NCBI RefSeq assembly: GCF_003217495.1
Contig: NZ_QJSW01000020.1
Location: 28,216-92,215, forward strand
Length of the DNA: 64,000 nt
Reading direction: 5' to 3'
DNA from: Paenibacillus barcinonensis
GTDB taxonomy: Bacteria; Bacillota; Bacilli; Paenibacillales; Paenibacillaceae
Shown: in pieces, positions 1 to 8,674 of the stretch
Layout: every line of letters begins with the position of its first letter
How positions within the stretch are numbered: the stretch's first letter is position 1
Notes under the pieces: model-generated
Seen by the model: only the letters and a program-made list of their open reading frames with translations
What the model was told of the DNA's origin: nothing
Database searches by the model: none
Made by a program: the position numbers and the translations under genes

Positions 1-25
1 TATTATAATAATATGAATTATTGGA

Positions 26-54
26 TTGATCAATGAATCAGGCGGGCTTATACT
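26..54 (+). promoter_or_regulatory. Putative sigma-A promoter of the MFS gene
   Basis: A TTGATC hexamer at 26-31 and TATACT at 49-54 are separated by 17 bp, close to the sigma-A consensus. The element lies 38 bases upstream of the MFS start codon. The window edge is close, so upstream operator sequences may be missing. Confidence 0.4.
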
Positions 55-92
55 CAAAGTGAATTCAACAAGAACTCTGGAGGAAGAGCACG

Positions 93-1214
93 ATGAAAAA
101 AACATTCTATGTATTGGCGCTATCTATCGCGGCATTGAATCTGCGTCCGATCATTACTTCCGTAGCTTCGATGATGGGCATAATTAAATCCGAGCTTGGT
201 ATAAGTGCATTAACAGCAAGTCTATTAACAACATTGCCTGTGCTGTGTATGGGACTGTTTGCTCCTGCTGCCACGGCGCTCAGTCAGCGGCTGGGTATGG
301 AGCGAACACTTGTCATATCCCTGTTGCTGATTACAGTAGCGACTGCACTGCGAAGTGCGGGGCAATCCGTCACTATACTTCTCGTTACCGCTTTGTCGGG
401 AGGAATCGGGATCAGCTTCGCTGGCCCTCTGTTATCCAGTTATATCAAAAAGTATTTCCCCGGCAGTCCTGGCATTGTCAGTATCTATTCCGTATCCATG
501 ACGATTGGGGCGGCGCTAGCATCAGGATTGACCATTCCGATCTATCATCAGTCTCAGAACAACCTGACACTCGCTTTGTCCTGCTGGACCGTGCTGGGAA
601 TACTTGCTTTGATTTTCTGGCTTCCACTTATTCGCCAAAAACAATCATCCAGCAGCAGCATGCAGCGTCTTCGGTTGCCGCTGTCCAACAAAAAAGCAAT
701 TCGATTCACCTTATTCTTCGGCTTCATGGCCAGCATGTTCTACAGCCTGACCGCGTGGATATCACCGATTGCTCTTAGCTTTGGATACAGTACACAGGAT
801 GCATCCATACTGCTTACCTTGTTTACACTGATTCAAGTGCCTGCTGCGCTGCTCATTCCAAATCTGGTGAACCGCTCAGGCAAGCTCAAGCTGTGGCTGG
901 TCTTATGTAGCATTTCGGAGCTCGTGGGTCTAGCATTACTCTTATCCCCTGTTCCAATGCTTCCAGCCGTCCTTTTTCTGGGTATGGGTGCCGGTGGATT
1001 ATTTCCTTTGGCCTTAATGCTGCCTATTGTAGAAACACGCACGGCGGAGGAAGCGGGAACCTGGTCGGCCATGTCACAGATGGGTGGTTATATTATGGGA
1101 GCTTTCGGCCCCCTTGTTATCGGAGGCATCTTTGATCTGAGCGGACATTTCAACGCCTCCATCATAGCCATGCTGGTCATCGTGGTGCTAATGATCAGTG
1201 TTCAGCTATCCTAG
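93..1214 (+). CDS. CynX/NimT-family MFS transporter
   Basis: This is a 373-residue polytopic membrane protein of the major facilitator superfamily, subgroup CynX/NimT (cyanate or nitroimidazole transport-like). The N-terminus has the subgroup signature ALNLRPIITSVA in the first membrane helix, and about 11-12 hydrophobic segments follow. The start is set by GGAGGAAGAG, seven to eight bases upstream of the ATG. It is slightly short for the subgroup (usually about 390-400 residues) and ends abruptly in the last membrane helix (VLMISVQLS), so a few C-terminal residues may have been lost. It stands alone, and a hairpin separates it from the next two-component system. The substrate cannot be read from sequence. 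Confidence 0.85.
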   Translation: MKKTFYVLALSIAALNLRPIITSVASMMGIIKSELGISALTASLLTTLPVLCMGLFAPAATALSQRLGMERTLVISLLLITVATALRSAGQSVTILLVTALSGGIGISFAGPLLSSYIKKYFPGSPGIVSIYSVSMTIGAALASGLTIPIYHQSQNNLTLALSCWTVLGILALIFWLPLIRQKQSSSSSMQRLRLPLSNKKAIRFTLFFGFMASMFYSLTAWISPIALSFGYSTQDASILLTLFTLIQVPAALLIPNLVNRSGKLKLWLVLCSISELVGLALLLSPVPMLPAVLFLGMGAGGLFPLALMLPIVETRTAEEAGTWSAMSQMGGYIMGAFGPLVIGGIFDLSGHFNASIIAMLVIVVLMISVQLS

Positions 1215-1264
1215 CCTCCATTTTCTGAATTCAATATGTGATCACAATTTGGACACTTTTAGAG

Positions 1265-1300
1265 GCAGGCAATAGCCTGGTCGGGCTATATGGACGCCTG
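1265..1300 (+). repeat. Intergenic two-tier hairpin
   Basis: CAGGC (1266-1270) pairs with GCCTG (1296-1300), and inside them ATAGCC (1272-1277) pairs with GGCTAT (1284-1289). No U-tract follows, so it is not a classical terminator. It could be a 3' end stem for the MFS mRNA or part of the leader of the kinase operon. A perfect TGTGATCACA palindrome lies just upstream at 1237-1246. Confidence 0.35.
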
Positions 1301-1344
1301 AACTTCATTTGTATACTAAGAATGACGGAGGGAGAGGAAGCCAG

Positions 1345-2190
1345 ATGTCCTACAAACAAATTAAATGGATGATTTTGTTCATCCCTACAATCACAGTTGC
1401 GTTATGGGAGTACGTTCGGCATCAATTTCTACTTCCGTACATTTCAATGGATCTTGGAAACTGGCTGACGCCCGTATTCGTGTATATAGTCAGTATTACA
1501 TTGTTAACCAGGCTGTTTCAGATGCTGGAGAAGATGCAGCGAGAGCTGGAACGTGCGCGGGCGGACAAGGCTGCGTTGGAGGCCAAAGAACAGCTTGCAA
1601 GAGAGCTGCATGATGGCATAGCCCAGTCCCTATTTCTACTATCAGTTAAAGCCGAGAAGCTGGAGAAGGGCAGCCGTAAAGAGCCAGAGCAGCATAACGA
1701 GAATATTCTTTCTATACGTAAAACCATTCATGAAGTGAATCGGTACGTGAGGCAGGCCATTGCCAATCTGCGACAGGATCGGGAGGAAAGCCGACTGGAG
1801 GAGACCAAAGAATCTGCACTGCAGCATCAGATCAAATCCATGATACGAGACATACGCACGCCCATTATCGTCGATTGGGACATGAAGGATAACCCTATGG
1901 AAAACAAGGAAAAGATAGAGCTGCTCGCCTGTGTTCGTGAGGCACTTATTAATATGGACAAGCACGCTGGCGCATCCTCTGGTCACATTAAGGCAGATGG
2001 CTTGAGCAACAGCTGGAAGATCAGTATTACCGACAACGGACAAGGCTTTGAAGGCGATCCTTTTGCAAAGAAAAACAAATTCGGGCTACGCATTATGAAG
2101 GAGCGTTGCAGTGAGATGGGATGGGTCATGAATATGTACCGGGAGAACGAACAGACGATTGTTGAGATCCGCAAAGGGGGTGCCGCATGA
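1345..2190 (+). CDS. Sensor histidine kinase, DesK/LiaS/NarX type (HisKA_3)
   Basis: A 281-residue membrane sensor kinase. Two membrane helices lie at about residues 7-25 and 42-60 with a very short outside loop, so it probably senses an intramembrane or envelope signal. A coiled-coil linker follows, then the HisKA_3 H-box RELHDGIAQS with phospho-acceptor His89. The C-terminal HATPase domain carries N-box-like sequence near ALINMDKHA and the G1 motif TDNGQGF. The ATG at 1345 is preferred because GGAGGGAGAGG precedes it; an upstream in-frame start at 1309 lacks a ribosome site. Its stop overlaps the response regulator start (ATGA), so the pair is translationally coupled. Confidence 0.88.
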   Translation: MSYKQIKWMILFIPTITVALWEYVRHQFLLPYISMDLGNWLTPVFVYIVSITLLTRLFQMLEKMQRELERARADKAALEAKEQLARELHDGIAQSLFLLSVKAEKLEKGSRKEPEQHNENILSIRKTIHEVNRYVRQAIANLRQDREESRLEETKESALQHQIKSMIRDIRTPIIVDWDMKDNPMENKEKIELLACVREALINMDKHAGASSGHIKADGLSNSWKISITDNGQGFEGDPFAKKNKFGLRIMKERCSEMGWVMNMYRENEQTIVEIRKGGAA

Positions 2191-2852
2191 ATCTAACGAA
2201 AACCCGTGTACTTGTGGTGGATGACCATGCACATGCAAGAGAAGCGATCCGTGAAATATTAAGCATGGATGCCCAGTTCGAGGTCATCGGTGTCGTGGCT
2301 AATGGACAGGAAGCGATAGAGTTTATGGAAAAATGGCTTCCTGATCTGATTTTAATGGATATCCAGATGCCGGTTATGGATGGGTTGGAAGCAACTCGCC
2401 GTATCAAGATGGATTATCCGTATATCAAAATTGTAATGATTACTGTGTCTGATGATATGCTCCATTTACTTGAGGCTCTGAAGCGAGGGGCTCAGGGGTA
2501 CCTGCTCAAGAATCTGGAGCCCTCCACCTGGCTGGAGTATCTGCATTCGATTATCAACGAAGAGGCACCATTATCGAGAGAAGTAGCTTATCAGATTCTA
2601 AAGGAAGTTAACGTCGTGGAAGCGAGAGAGGCCGAGGTCAAGCTGACGACACGAGAGCTGGACATTTTATATGGAGTAGCCGCGGGCTGGACCAATAAAG
2701 AGATCGCCGTCAAATATACGATTTCGGAATATACAGTCAAAAACCACCTAAAAAACATACTGCAAAAGCTACAGCTGCAAAACCGGGTTCAGTTAACCCG
2801 TTATGCTCTGGAACAGGGACTTGTATCAGATGCCAAACGCAGACTGAATTGA
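2187..2852 (+). CDS. NarL/FixJ-family response regulator
   Basis: A 221-residue response regulator. The receiver domain (about 1-125) has the acidic pair VVDDH, the phospho-acceptor Asp58 in LILMDIQMP and the conserved lysine in YLLKN. A LuxR/NarL-type HTH at about 150-215 contains LTTRELDILYGVAAG and KNHLKNILQKL. The start overlaps the kinase stop by four bases (ATGA), and the ribosome site lies inside the kinase gene. It is the cognate regulator of the DesK-like kinase. No obvious target gene sits beside it, since the downstream PepSY gene is convergent. Confidence 0.9.
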   Translation: MNLTKTRVLVVDDHAHAREAIREILSMDAQFEVIGVVANGQEAIEFMEKWLPDLILMDIQMPVMDGLEATRRIKMDYPYIKIVMITVSDDMLHLLEALKRGAQGYLLKNLEPSTWLEYLHSIINEEAPLSREVAYQILKEVNVVEAREAEVKLTTRELDILYGVAAGWTNKEIAVKYTISEYTVKNHLKNILQKLQLQNRVQLTRYALEQGLVSDAKRRLN

Positions 2853-2880
2853 ACGCTGCCGCAGCATCAGTACAACACAA

Positions 2881-2940
2881 AAACACCGCCCGAAAGATCA
2901 TATCCATGATGATCCACAAGGCGGTATTTCTATTTTTTAT
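2881..2940. terminator. Bidirectional rho-independent terminator
   Basis: ACCGCC at about 2885-2890 pairs with GGCGGT at about 2920-2925. It is flanked by an A-rich run on the left and a T-rich tract on the right, so it can serve both convergent genes. A smaller ATCAT/ATGAT stem sits in the loop. Confidence 0.65.
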
Positions 2941-3007
2941 TTCTTATGCCTTCTTACTTATTCAAATCAGCATCCGCTGTATAGTCGTCCTTTCTCACGT
3001 GATCTCT

Positions 3008-4363
3008 TTATGCTGCGTGTTCCGGCTGGCGTGTGGCGAAATAAACGATCGTTTCAATGATCAAAATGAGGAGCAAGGATAAGCCGAATAGCGGCATAAG
3101 TATCCCTAATACAAACAGGGTAAGTACGGCCCCGATGGACCATGGTTTGTTGATTCGCCGCGGACGATTGGACTCGCCAGGCTTCATTCTTTTCATCCAG
3201 GACCAAAAACCCATCACGATTGCGCCCAGGAAAGCAAGGCATACCAGTAAATTCATGATTCGATTCGCTGTGCCAAACAGGTGACCTTCATGCAGCGGAA
3301 TACCCCATGTAAACCATTTGCCGATGATACCATAGTCTGCAAAATTAATCCGGGCAATCAGCTTGCCGGAATATTGATCGAAATAAGCGGTTGTCTCCTC
3401 ATAAGGATTCACATCCAGACCGGTAACCCCCGTGTTGCTTCCTTTGGTCACGGTGAAGACACCTTGTTCATTGGAAGGATACACAATAGAGAAGGGCCGG
3501 GTTATGTTCTCTTTTTGCGCATTCTGAATGATTACTCGCAAACGTTGCTGATGCTCGGATATCACTGCCGCCGTTGTCTCGTGATGTCCATGAGCTGCAT
3601 GCTCCGAGACAGGCTGATCCAGACTGCGCGTAGCCCATGGAATCTCGTTGATGTCCGATTGAGGCGGGTTATATTTCAATGCCGTTCGGCCAAGTGCAGG
3701 ATGCTCCTGAGCATATGAGCTGATGTAACTGCCGGTAAATACGGACCACGGAATGCCAGTGACTACGATAACGACCAGCGGAATCGCAATGATAAGCCCG
3801 AGAATGGCATGTATGCGTTGCAGCCGGAAAGGATGTTTACGCTGACCATTTCTGGCATCCAGCAGTCTCTTCTTGAAAGTCATATATACACCAGAGACAA
3901 TCAAGAAGATGGCCCAGCAGGCCGTTAATTCGACCAGATAACGTACGAAGGTGCTACCGGTTAATAAGGAGCTGTGAAAGTTCCTCATCAGATTGGAGTA
4001 CGTGTTATCGGCATTCTGCTCAGCTACAATCTGGTTGTTATGGTCCAAAAAGATATAACGAGTGTCACCATCGGCATTGCTGATCGTCACTCTGTTATTG
4101 TATGGCTCAGACATAATGCTGATCTTGCCGATATTGTAATCAGGATACTGATTACGGAGCTGCTGTACCGCTTCATCCAGGCTTTGCTTGGTGCTTACGG
4201 TGCTCTGACCGAAAAACGGCTCTTTGTACAGACTGTTCTCTACATTGGGATAGAACAGAAATCCGATGCCTGACAGTGTCAGCGTTAGCAATAGTGGCGA
4301 AATGAACCAAGCGGCATAAAAGTGGAGCCTGCGAAATGGATTAAATGTGTTCGAATTGCGCAT
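3008..4363 (-). CDS. PepSY-domain integral membrane protein (PiuB-like)
   Basis: This 451-residue protein belongs to the PepSY-associated membrane protein family, whose members are often iron-regulated and linked to siderophore or ferric reduction functions. The first helix lies near residues 15-38 after FNPFRRLHFYAAWF. A PepSY-like outside domain follows (about 60-120), then further helices near 145-165, 185-210 and 375-395 and a hydrophobic C-terminal pair. A large extracytoplasmic His-rich segment (HAAHGHHE) lies in the second outside loop and could bind metal. The start has GAGGAGACGG upstream. No Fur box was recognised in the short upstream region, so an iron role is family-based inference. 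Confidence 0.82.
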   Translation of the reverse strand: MRNSNTFNPFRRLHFYAAWFISPLLLTLTLSGIGFLFYPNVENSLYKEPFFGQSTVSTKQSLDEAVQQLRNQYPDYNIGKISIMSEPYNNRVTISNADGDTRYIFLDHNNQIVAEQNADNTYSNLMRNFHSSLLTGSTFVRYLVELTACWAIFLIVSGVYMTFKKRLLDARNGQRKHPFRLQRIHAILGLIIAIPLVVIVVTGIPWSVFTGSYISSYAQEHPALGRTALKYNPPQSDINEIPWATRSLDQPVSEHAAHGHHETTAAVISEHQQRLRVIIQNAQKENITRPFSIVYPSNEQGVFTVTKGSNTGVTGLDVNPYEETTAYFDQYSGKLIARINFADYGIIGKWFTWGIPLHEGHLFGTANRIMNLLVCLAFLGAIVMGFWSWMKRMKPGESNRPRRINKPWSIGAVLTLFVLGILMPLFGLSLLLILIIETIVYFATRQPEHAA

Positions 4364-4479
4364 ACCCGTCTCCTCAAAATATCGTATTTTTTAATATTAG
4401 TAGGCCTAATAGTTATATTAATCGAAATAGATAGAGGAGCGGAATGGCTCAAGTGAGCTATTTGAAGCGTTTAGATATA

Positions 4480-4532
4480 CCAAAAAAACAAGCCCCCATT
4501 CCCAAAGAGAGAAGGAGAGCTTGTTTGGTTCC
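4480..4532 (-). terminator. Rho-independent terminator of the hydrolase gene
   Basis: AAACAAGC at about 4486-4493 pairs with GCTTGTTT at about 4519-4526. On the minus strand the stem is followed by a T-run, which appears as A-rich CCAAAAAAAC on the plus strand. Confidence 0.65.
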
Positions 4533-4579
4533 AGGCAGCGTCAACGCATTCAGCCGATGGAGCTAAGCGTAGCGGTGTC

Positions 4580-5461
4580 CTAGCTTTTAATAATATCTAT
4601 AATTTGCTTAAGCGCCTTTTTGGCTTCAGGGATCGGAAATACCGGGAACACATGATTCATTTTCGGATATTCAAAATAGTTGATATCTACGGATTGGCGG
4701 GCCGCTTTTTCTTTGAATTTACGCGCATCCGGAAGGAAGAATTCATGGGTGCCGATGAACACCGTGATTTTACCCAGATTTTTGATCTCTCCATGGATTG
4801 GGCTGACCAGGTAGTGAGAACGCGGCAGTTCACCTGCATATTGTTTACCAGCCTCAACCAGCATGACCCAATTCAGCATCGGCTCCCCGTCGATCATAGC
4901 TATAACCTCGGGGCTGCTCAATGTAATGTCAAGCCATGGTGACAACAGAATGATGTCCTTTGGCTGCGGTAATCCTTGCTCTTTCAAATATTGTGCGAAG
5001 GCCAGAGCAAGGCCGCCACCCGCTGAATCGCCCATAATGGTGATATTTTCTGGTTTGGCTTTCTTCAAAATATGCTGATAGACGAGCAATACACTTGCAA
5101 TCGCATCTGTGCACTGATAGTTTGGAGCTTTTGGATATACTGGTGCGTATACCGTACAATTTAATTGCTCTGTCAAATGATTGAGAAAGTGCCGGTGCCA
5201 TGTCAGCGGCTGCTCAACATATCCTCCACCAGGCAAATATAGAACGATCCGTTCATCAGATCGAGAGTTGGACTTCATCATATAAGTATCTACAGGGAGG
5301 CTCTGTTCCTTGATTATATTGTATTTCTGTTTAAGCTTGGCAGGAACCTCATAGGGCACGCTATTGATCTTTCTACGTTCTTCCATAAAGTCATGTACAT
5401 TCATTTTCTTTTTCGTCATTTTTAACAACACTTCTACAAGAAAACTACGAATGCTACGCAT
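4580..5461 (-). CDS. Alpha/beta hydrolase, hormone-sensitive-lipase-like esterase
   Basis: A 293-residue esterase/lipase of the HSL-like (alpha/beta hydrolase-3) type. The nucleophile is Ser146 in GDSAGGG, and the catalytic His is in KMNHVFP near the C-terminus. The oxyanion-hole motif reads PGGGY rather than the usual HGGG(F/A), an unusual substitution. The acid residue lies in GTHEFFLPDA, where Asp is more typical at the first position. AAGGAGGCG precedes the ATG at 5461, which excludes the longer in-frame start at 5500. The gene is divergent from a LysR regulator with about 100 bp between them, so that regulator probably controls it. The substrate is unknown. Confidence 0.85.
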   Translation of the reverse strand: MRSIRSFLVEVLLKMTKKKMNVHDFMEERRKINSVPYEVPAKLKQKYNIIKEQSLPVDTYMMKSNSRSDERIVLYLPGGGYVEQPLTWHRHFLNHLTEQLNCTVYAPVYPKAPNYQCTDAIASVLLVYQHILKKAKPENITIMGDSAGGGLALAFAQYLKEQGLPQPKDIILLSPWLDITLSSPEVIAMIDGEPMLNWVMLVEAGKQYAGELPRSHYLVSPIHGEIKNLGKITVFIGTHEFFLPDARKFKEKAARQSVDINYFEYPKMNHVFPVFPIPEAKKALKQIIDIIKS

Positions 5462-5562
5462 AATATTCGCCTCCTTAGATAGATCATACTCGATTCGCAT
5501 TATAAAATATATTTAATTATAATTTAGTATTATAAATATTTTTTAAAGATGGGGAGCATGTG
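5462..5562. promoter_or_regulatory. Divergent AT-rich promoter region between hydrolase and LysR genes
   Basis: About 100 bp of very AT-rich DNA lies between the divergent starts. It holds several TATAAAT-like hexamers and A/T dyads (around 5498-5540) of the T-N11-A kind used by LysR proteins. No single operator can be fixed by eye. Confidence 0.4.
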
Positions 5563-6477
5563 ATGAATATTTCTCAACTGCAGTATTTGATATCTGCCGC
5601 ACAATTCGGTTCGTTTACCAAGGCAGCAAGTGTACATCATCTTACCGTGCCTACAATCAGCCAATCCATCAGGCAACTGGAAGAAGAGCTCGACACCGTT
5701 CTTTTTCACCGCACCAAAAAGGGCGTTGCTCCGACAGCCGAAGGGGAGTTGGTCCTGAAGTATGCTATGGCTATTCTGAAAAATATAGACAGCATGCAGC
5801 ATGAATTGCTCACGCTGAAGGAAAATCATATAGAGAGCATTACGATTGCCACCATTCCCGGTTTTGTTCCGCAAGTGGTTCAGGCTACGTTAGAGCTAAT
5901 GCAGGAACATCCAGAACTCAAGGTGCAGATGATTGAAGGCGATACTCAGACGGTTTTGAATCAGGTACAGGACGGTTATGCAGACATGGGTTTACTATCC
6001 TACAGTAAAAGTCAACAGAATCCTTCGTTTGAATGGGTCCCGATTGTAGAAGGGAGTGCTGTAATCATTATGAACACGAGCTCACCGCTGCGTTATTTGA
6101 AAACGATTACTCCCCAAACCTTGAAGAACGAGGTCTTTGTCTTATACAAAGATGAACACATCGAAAATATTGCCCATTATCTGATGTCTGCAAGTGATGG
6201 CAATCGTATATCTCTGATTACGAATAACACAGATGCACTGGGGCAGATGGTCTTTAAGGGCAATGCGATTACAATCGCTCCCGATTTTATTGTTAATGCA
6301 TTGTCCTCCACTTATAAGGAACAACTAGTTACCGTTCCAATCGAACAGCTCGGTTCTGATAGCAAAGCTATTTTGGGCAGAATTACGAGAATAGCTGAGC
6401 CGATCCCTAAAATGATTCAAGAGTTTACGGCCAAGCTTACAGATCTGGTTAACCATATTAGTCCCCAGAAGGAATAA
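5563..6477 (+). CDS. LysR-family transcriptional regulator
   Basis: A 304-residue LysR-type regulator. The N-terminal winged HTH (about 1-60) is typical: LQYLISAAQFGSFTKAA followed by the recognition region VPTISQSIRQLEEEL. The substrate-binding domain covers about 90-295. The ATG at 5563 lies ten bases after a GGGGA ribosome site; a GTG one codon upstream (5560) is an alternative. It is divergent from the HSL-like esterase and is its likely regulator, with autoregulation expected. The effector is unknown. Confidence 0.88.
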   Translation: MNISQLQYLISAAQFGSFTKAASVHHLTVPTISQSIRQLEEELDTVLFHRTKKGVAPTAEGELVLKYAMAILKNIDSMQHELLTLKENHIESITIATIPGFVPQVVQATLELMQEHPELKVQMIEGDTQTVLNQVQDGYADMGLLSYSKSQQNPSFEWVPIVEGSAVIIMNTSSPLRYLKTITPQTLKNEVFVLYKDEHIENIAHYLMSASDGNRISLITNNTDALGQMVFKGNAITIAPDFIVNALSSTYKEQLVTVPIEQLGSDSKAILGRITRIAEPIPKMIQEFTAKLTDLVNHISPQKE

Positions 6478-6623
6478 ACAACATACCTGTAACTGAAACA
6501 TCCAATTTCCTGCGCTTTTCATATAAAATTTGACTCACCCCTAAAAATGATATAGCTTTGTATCAAATGATATTTAAAATTTATATATTTCACAAAATCA
6601 TATTAGATTGGATGGATGCAGCT

Positions 6624-7481
6624 ATGGGGATGCCCTCGAATATTAAATTAATGGTGGACAGCACCTCGGATTTATCAAAGGAACTGCTCGAACAGTATGA
6701 GATCAGTGTTGTGCCATTATATGTCATTATGGGATCTCAATCGTACAAGGATAATATAGATATCACGACTGGAGAGCTGTATCGTCGCTCCGATGAAGAG
6801 GGCATCAATCCCAAAACAGCCGCGCCATCACCGGCGGATTTCCTTCACTTTTTTGAACAAGAGCTTACTGAAGGCAAACAGATCTTATACATCAGCATGT
6901 CCTCCAAGGTGTCTTCCACCAACCAGAATGCACATATTGCAGCCTCCGAGCTGCCGGCCGGCCAGATTCATATCGTGGATTCGATGCACCTGTCTGCAAG
7001 CTATGCCATGCTGGTGGTACGCGCAGCCCGTGCACTTGAAGCAGGAACCTCTCTTGAGCATGTCATTCAGGATATTGAGAATGTACGCGAGAAGGTTAAT
7101 ATTGAAGTATTAGTGGACCGATTGGATTATCTGTACAAGGGTGGACGAGTGAGCAGTTTACAGCATTTGATCGGGAATGTGCTTAAAGTACGTCCTGTGC
7201 TAAATATTATTGAGGGAGAAGTGCGCTCTATTCAGAAGTATCGCGGAAAAATGGAAAAGGCTCTGGACGGAGTGGTACAGAAAATCGTTACACGTAAAAA
7301 TGAAATATGTCCAAACGTACTCATTATCGCTCAAACCTTTGCAGAGAAAATGGCCGAAAAACTGCATACATCTCTGAAGCAAACGAATCATTTTAAAGAC
7401 ATTATTCTGATTGAGGGCGGCTGTGTGATCGGCTCGCATACGGGTCCTGGTACAATCGCTGTCAGCTATATCGATTTGTAA
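6624..7481 (+). CDS. DegV-family fatty-acid-binding protein
   Basis: A DegV-family protein of about 285 residues. The N-terminal KLMVDSTSDLSKELL and the central motif SMSSKVSSTNQNAH match the family's fatty-acid-binding fold, which presents acyl chains (FakB-like role) to a fatty acid kinase. GGRVSSLQHLIGN and the C-terminal GGCVIGSHTGPGTIAVSY are also diagnostic. The start is uncertain: ATGs at 6612, 6624 and 6630 are in frame and none has a strong ribosome site. 6624 is chosen because homology begins right after it. No kinase partner is adjacent. A good terminator follows. Confidence 0.85.
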   Translation: MGMPSNIKLMVDSTSDLSKELLEQYEISVVPLYVIMGSQSYKDNIDITTGELYRRSDEEGINPKTAAPSPADFLHFFEQELTEGKQILYISMSSKVSSTNQNAHIAASELPAGQIHIVDSMHLSASYAMLVVRAARALEAGTSLEHVIQDIENVREKVNIEVLVDRLDYLYKGGRVSSLQHLIGNVLKVRPVLNIIEGEVRSIQKYRGKMEKALDGVVQKIVTRKNEICPNVLIIAQTFAEKMAEKLHTSLKQTNHFKDIILIEGGCVIGSHTGPGTIAVSYIDL

Positions 7482-7497
7482 ATTCACATCAATCGTT

Positions 7498-7534
7498 CAA
7501 TCTCCTTCAAGGCTGACTTGGGGGAGATTTTTTG
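7498..7534 (+). terminator. Rho-independent terminator after degV-like gene
   Basis: AATCTCC (7499-7505) pairs with GGAGATT further along (about 7522-7528), followed by a run of T. Confidence 0.65.
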
Positions 7535-7652
7535 TGAAAAAACACAAAATTGTCGAATTCATCCCATTGAATGAATATATGCTCATATGTTAACCTATAA
7601 ACATTATCACATCCAGGGCAACCAAGCATTGTATTAAGGGAAGGGGAAGAAT

Positions 7653-8036
7653 ATGCCAAAAGCCGTTATACTTTTATTTGGGCTTGCATTCATTGTGATA
7701 GTGTCGGGATGCACGACTCCTGCTGCAGGATCAGGAGAAGGCCTGTCCGACATGCAGATTCAGGTGGTTCCACAAAAATCGTCAGGTGAAGCACAAATTA
7801 TAGCCAAACTGGATGAGTCGATCATTCGTGATGGCTCATGGGTTATGTTTGAAATTATCAATCCCGCGATCAAAGGTCCCATCTGGCTGCAGGCAGATTA
7901 CGAAGGGGAAGGAATCTATACAACGAAAACAACCTTGCCAAGTAAAAGCTACACTCTGTTAGGCCATTTTTATGCCGCTGGCGGATTTCATTTCTCCAGA
8001 CAGTATGAACCGCAAACGAATTCAAACTTGAATTAG
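7653..8036 (+). CDS. YtkA-like lipoprotein
   Basis: A 127-residue lipoprotein. The signal peptide ends in a lipobox IVSGCTT, with the lipidated Cys at about residue 22. The remainder forms a small beta-rich domain resembling the YtkA-like family (residues about 35-120). AAGGGAAGGGGAAGA precedes the ATG. It is first in a three-gene operon with a CopC-like and a CopD-like protein, 17 bases before the next gene. Such sets are linked to envelope copper handling, so the domain probably works outside the membrane with its neighbours. The exact function is not known. Confidence 0.75.
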   Translation: MPKAVILLFGLAFIVIVSGCTTPAAGSGEGLSDMQIQVVPQKSSGEAQIIAKLDESIIRDGSWVMFEIINPAIKGPIWLQADYEGEGIYTTKTTLPSKSYTLLGHFYAAGGFHFSRQYEPQTNSNLN

Positions 8037-8053
8037 AAAGGCTGGTTTTTGCA

Positions 8054-8674
8054 TTGAACCATTTACGGCAAACCGTTATCTCCATAATATGTGTAGTGCT
8101 GCTCGGTCTCTTTATGCTTCCGTCTAATTCATATGCACACACGAAGCTTATAGATTCAACCCCCAAAGTTGATGAAGTTGTCACGAAAGAGCTGGATGAA
8201 ATTACGCTGCAATTCAATACCAGAATCGAGATGTTAAGTACATTTACGCTATGGGACGAACATAATACAGCAATTGCGTTAGGTTCCACCGAGATTAGTG
8301 AGGACACCATGAAAAGAAAACTCATCGCCGCAGATGATCTGCAGAATGGTACATACCGATTGGATTGGAAAATAGTCGGCAAGGATGGACATCCCATTGA
8401 AGGGCAGTATACTTTTCAGGTAAATATCCCTGCATCTATCCAACCATCTCAGATTGAATCAGCAGACCTTACTCCCTCAACCAAAGATCAAAATTCAGCT
8501 TCTGATGCTGCGGCATCTGAAACAAGCGTTTCTTCAGCGCAACCTACGCCTGATCAGCCTACAGAGAAGGCATCCGAGCGTAATTCATCATGGCTTCCGT
8601 ATTTGCTCGGTGTAATCATTCTGCTGATTGTATTGTGGGTGGGATTACGTGCCGCCCAACGGAGAAAACCATGA
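8054..8674 (+). CDS. CopC-domain copper-binding-like membrane-anchored protein
   Basis: A 206-residue secreted, membrane-anchored protein. The signal peptide ends in SNSYA, leaving a mature N-terminus HTKLIDSTP, the hallmark of CopC proteins, where the N-terminal His is a Cu(II) ligand. A second typical ligand region DGHPIEG is present at about residue 113. The CopC beta-domain runs to about residue 125. A Ser/Thr/Ala-rich linker follows, then a C-terminal membrane helix near 178-198 and a basic tail. The start is TTG at 8054, after AGAAAGGCTGG. Its stop overlaps the CopD start (ATGA), consistent with a working pair. Confidence 0.85.
   Translation: MNHLRQTVISIICVVLLGLFMLPSNSYAHTKLIDSTPKVDEVVTKELDEITLQFNTRIEMLSTFTLWDEHNTAIALGSTEISEDTMKRKLIAADDLQNGTYRLDWKIVGKDGHPIEGQYTFQVNIPASIQPSQIESADLTPSTKDQNSASDAAASETSVSSAQPTPDQPTEKASERNSSWLPYLLGVIILLIVLWVGLRAAQRRKP

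Noticed and set aside
1237..1246. TGTGATCACA as a CRP/FNR site
   Set aside because: It matches the half sites but lacks the six-base gap of the TGTGA-N6-TCACA consensus, so no assignment was made.
3281..3718. Plus-strand open frame of 145 codons
   Set aside because: It lies inside the PepSY membrane protein gene on the other strand and has no family features.
7870..8397. Minus-strand open frame of 175 codons
   Set aside because: It is a shadow of the YtkA-like and CopC-like genes, whose motifs are clear on the plus strand.
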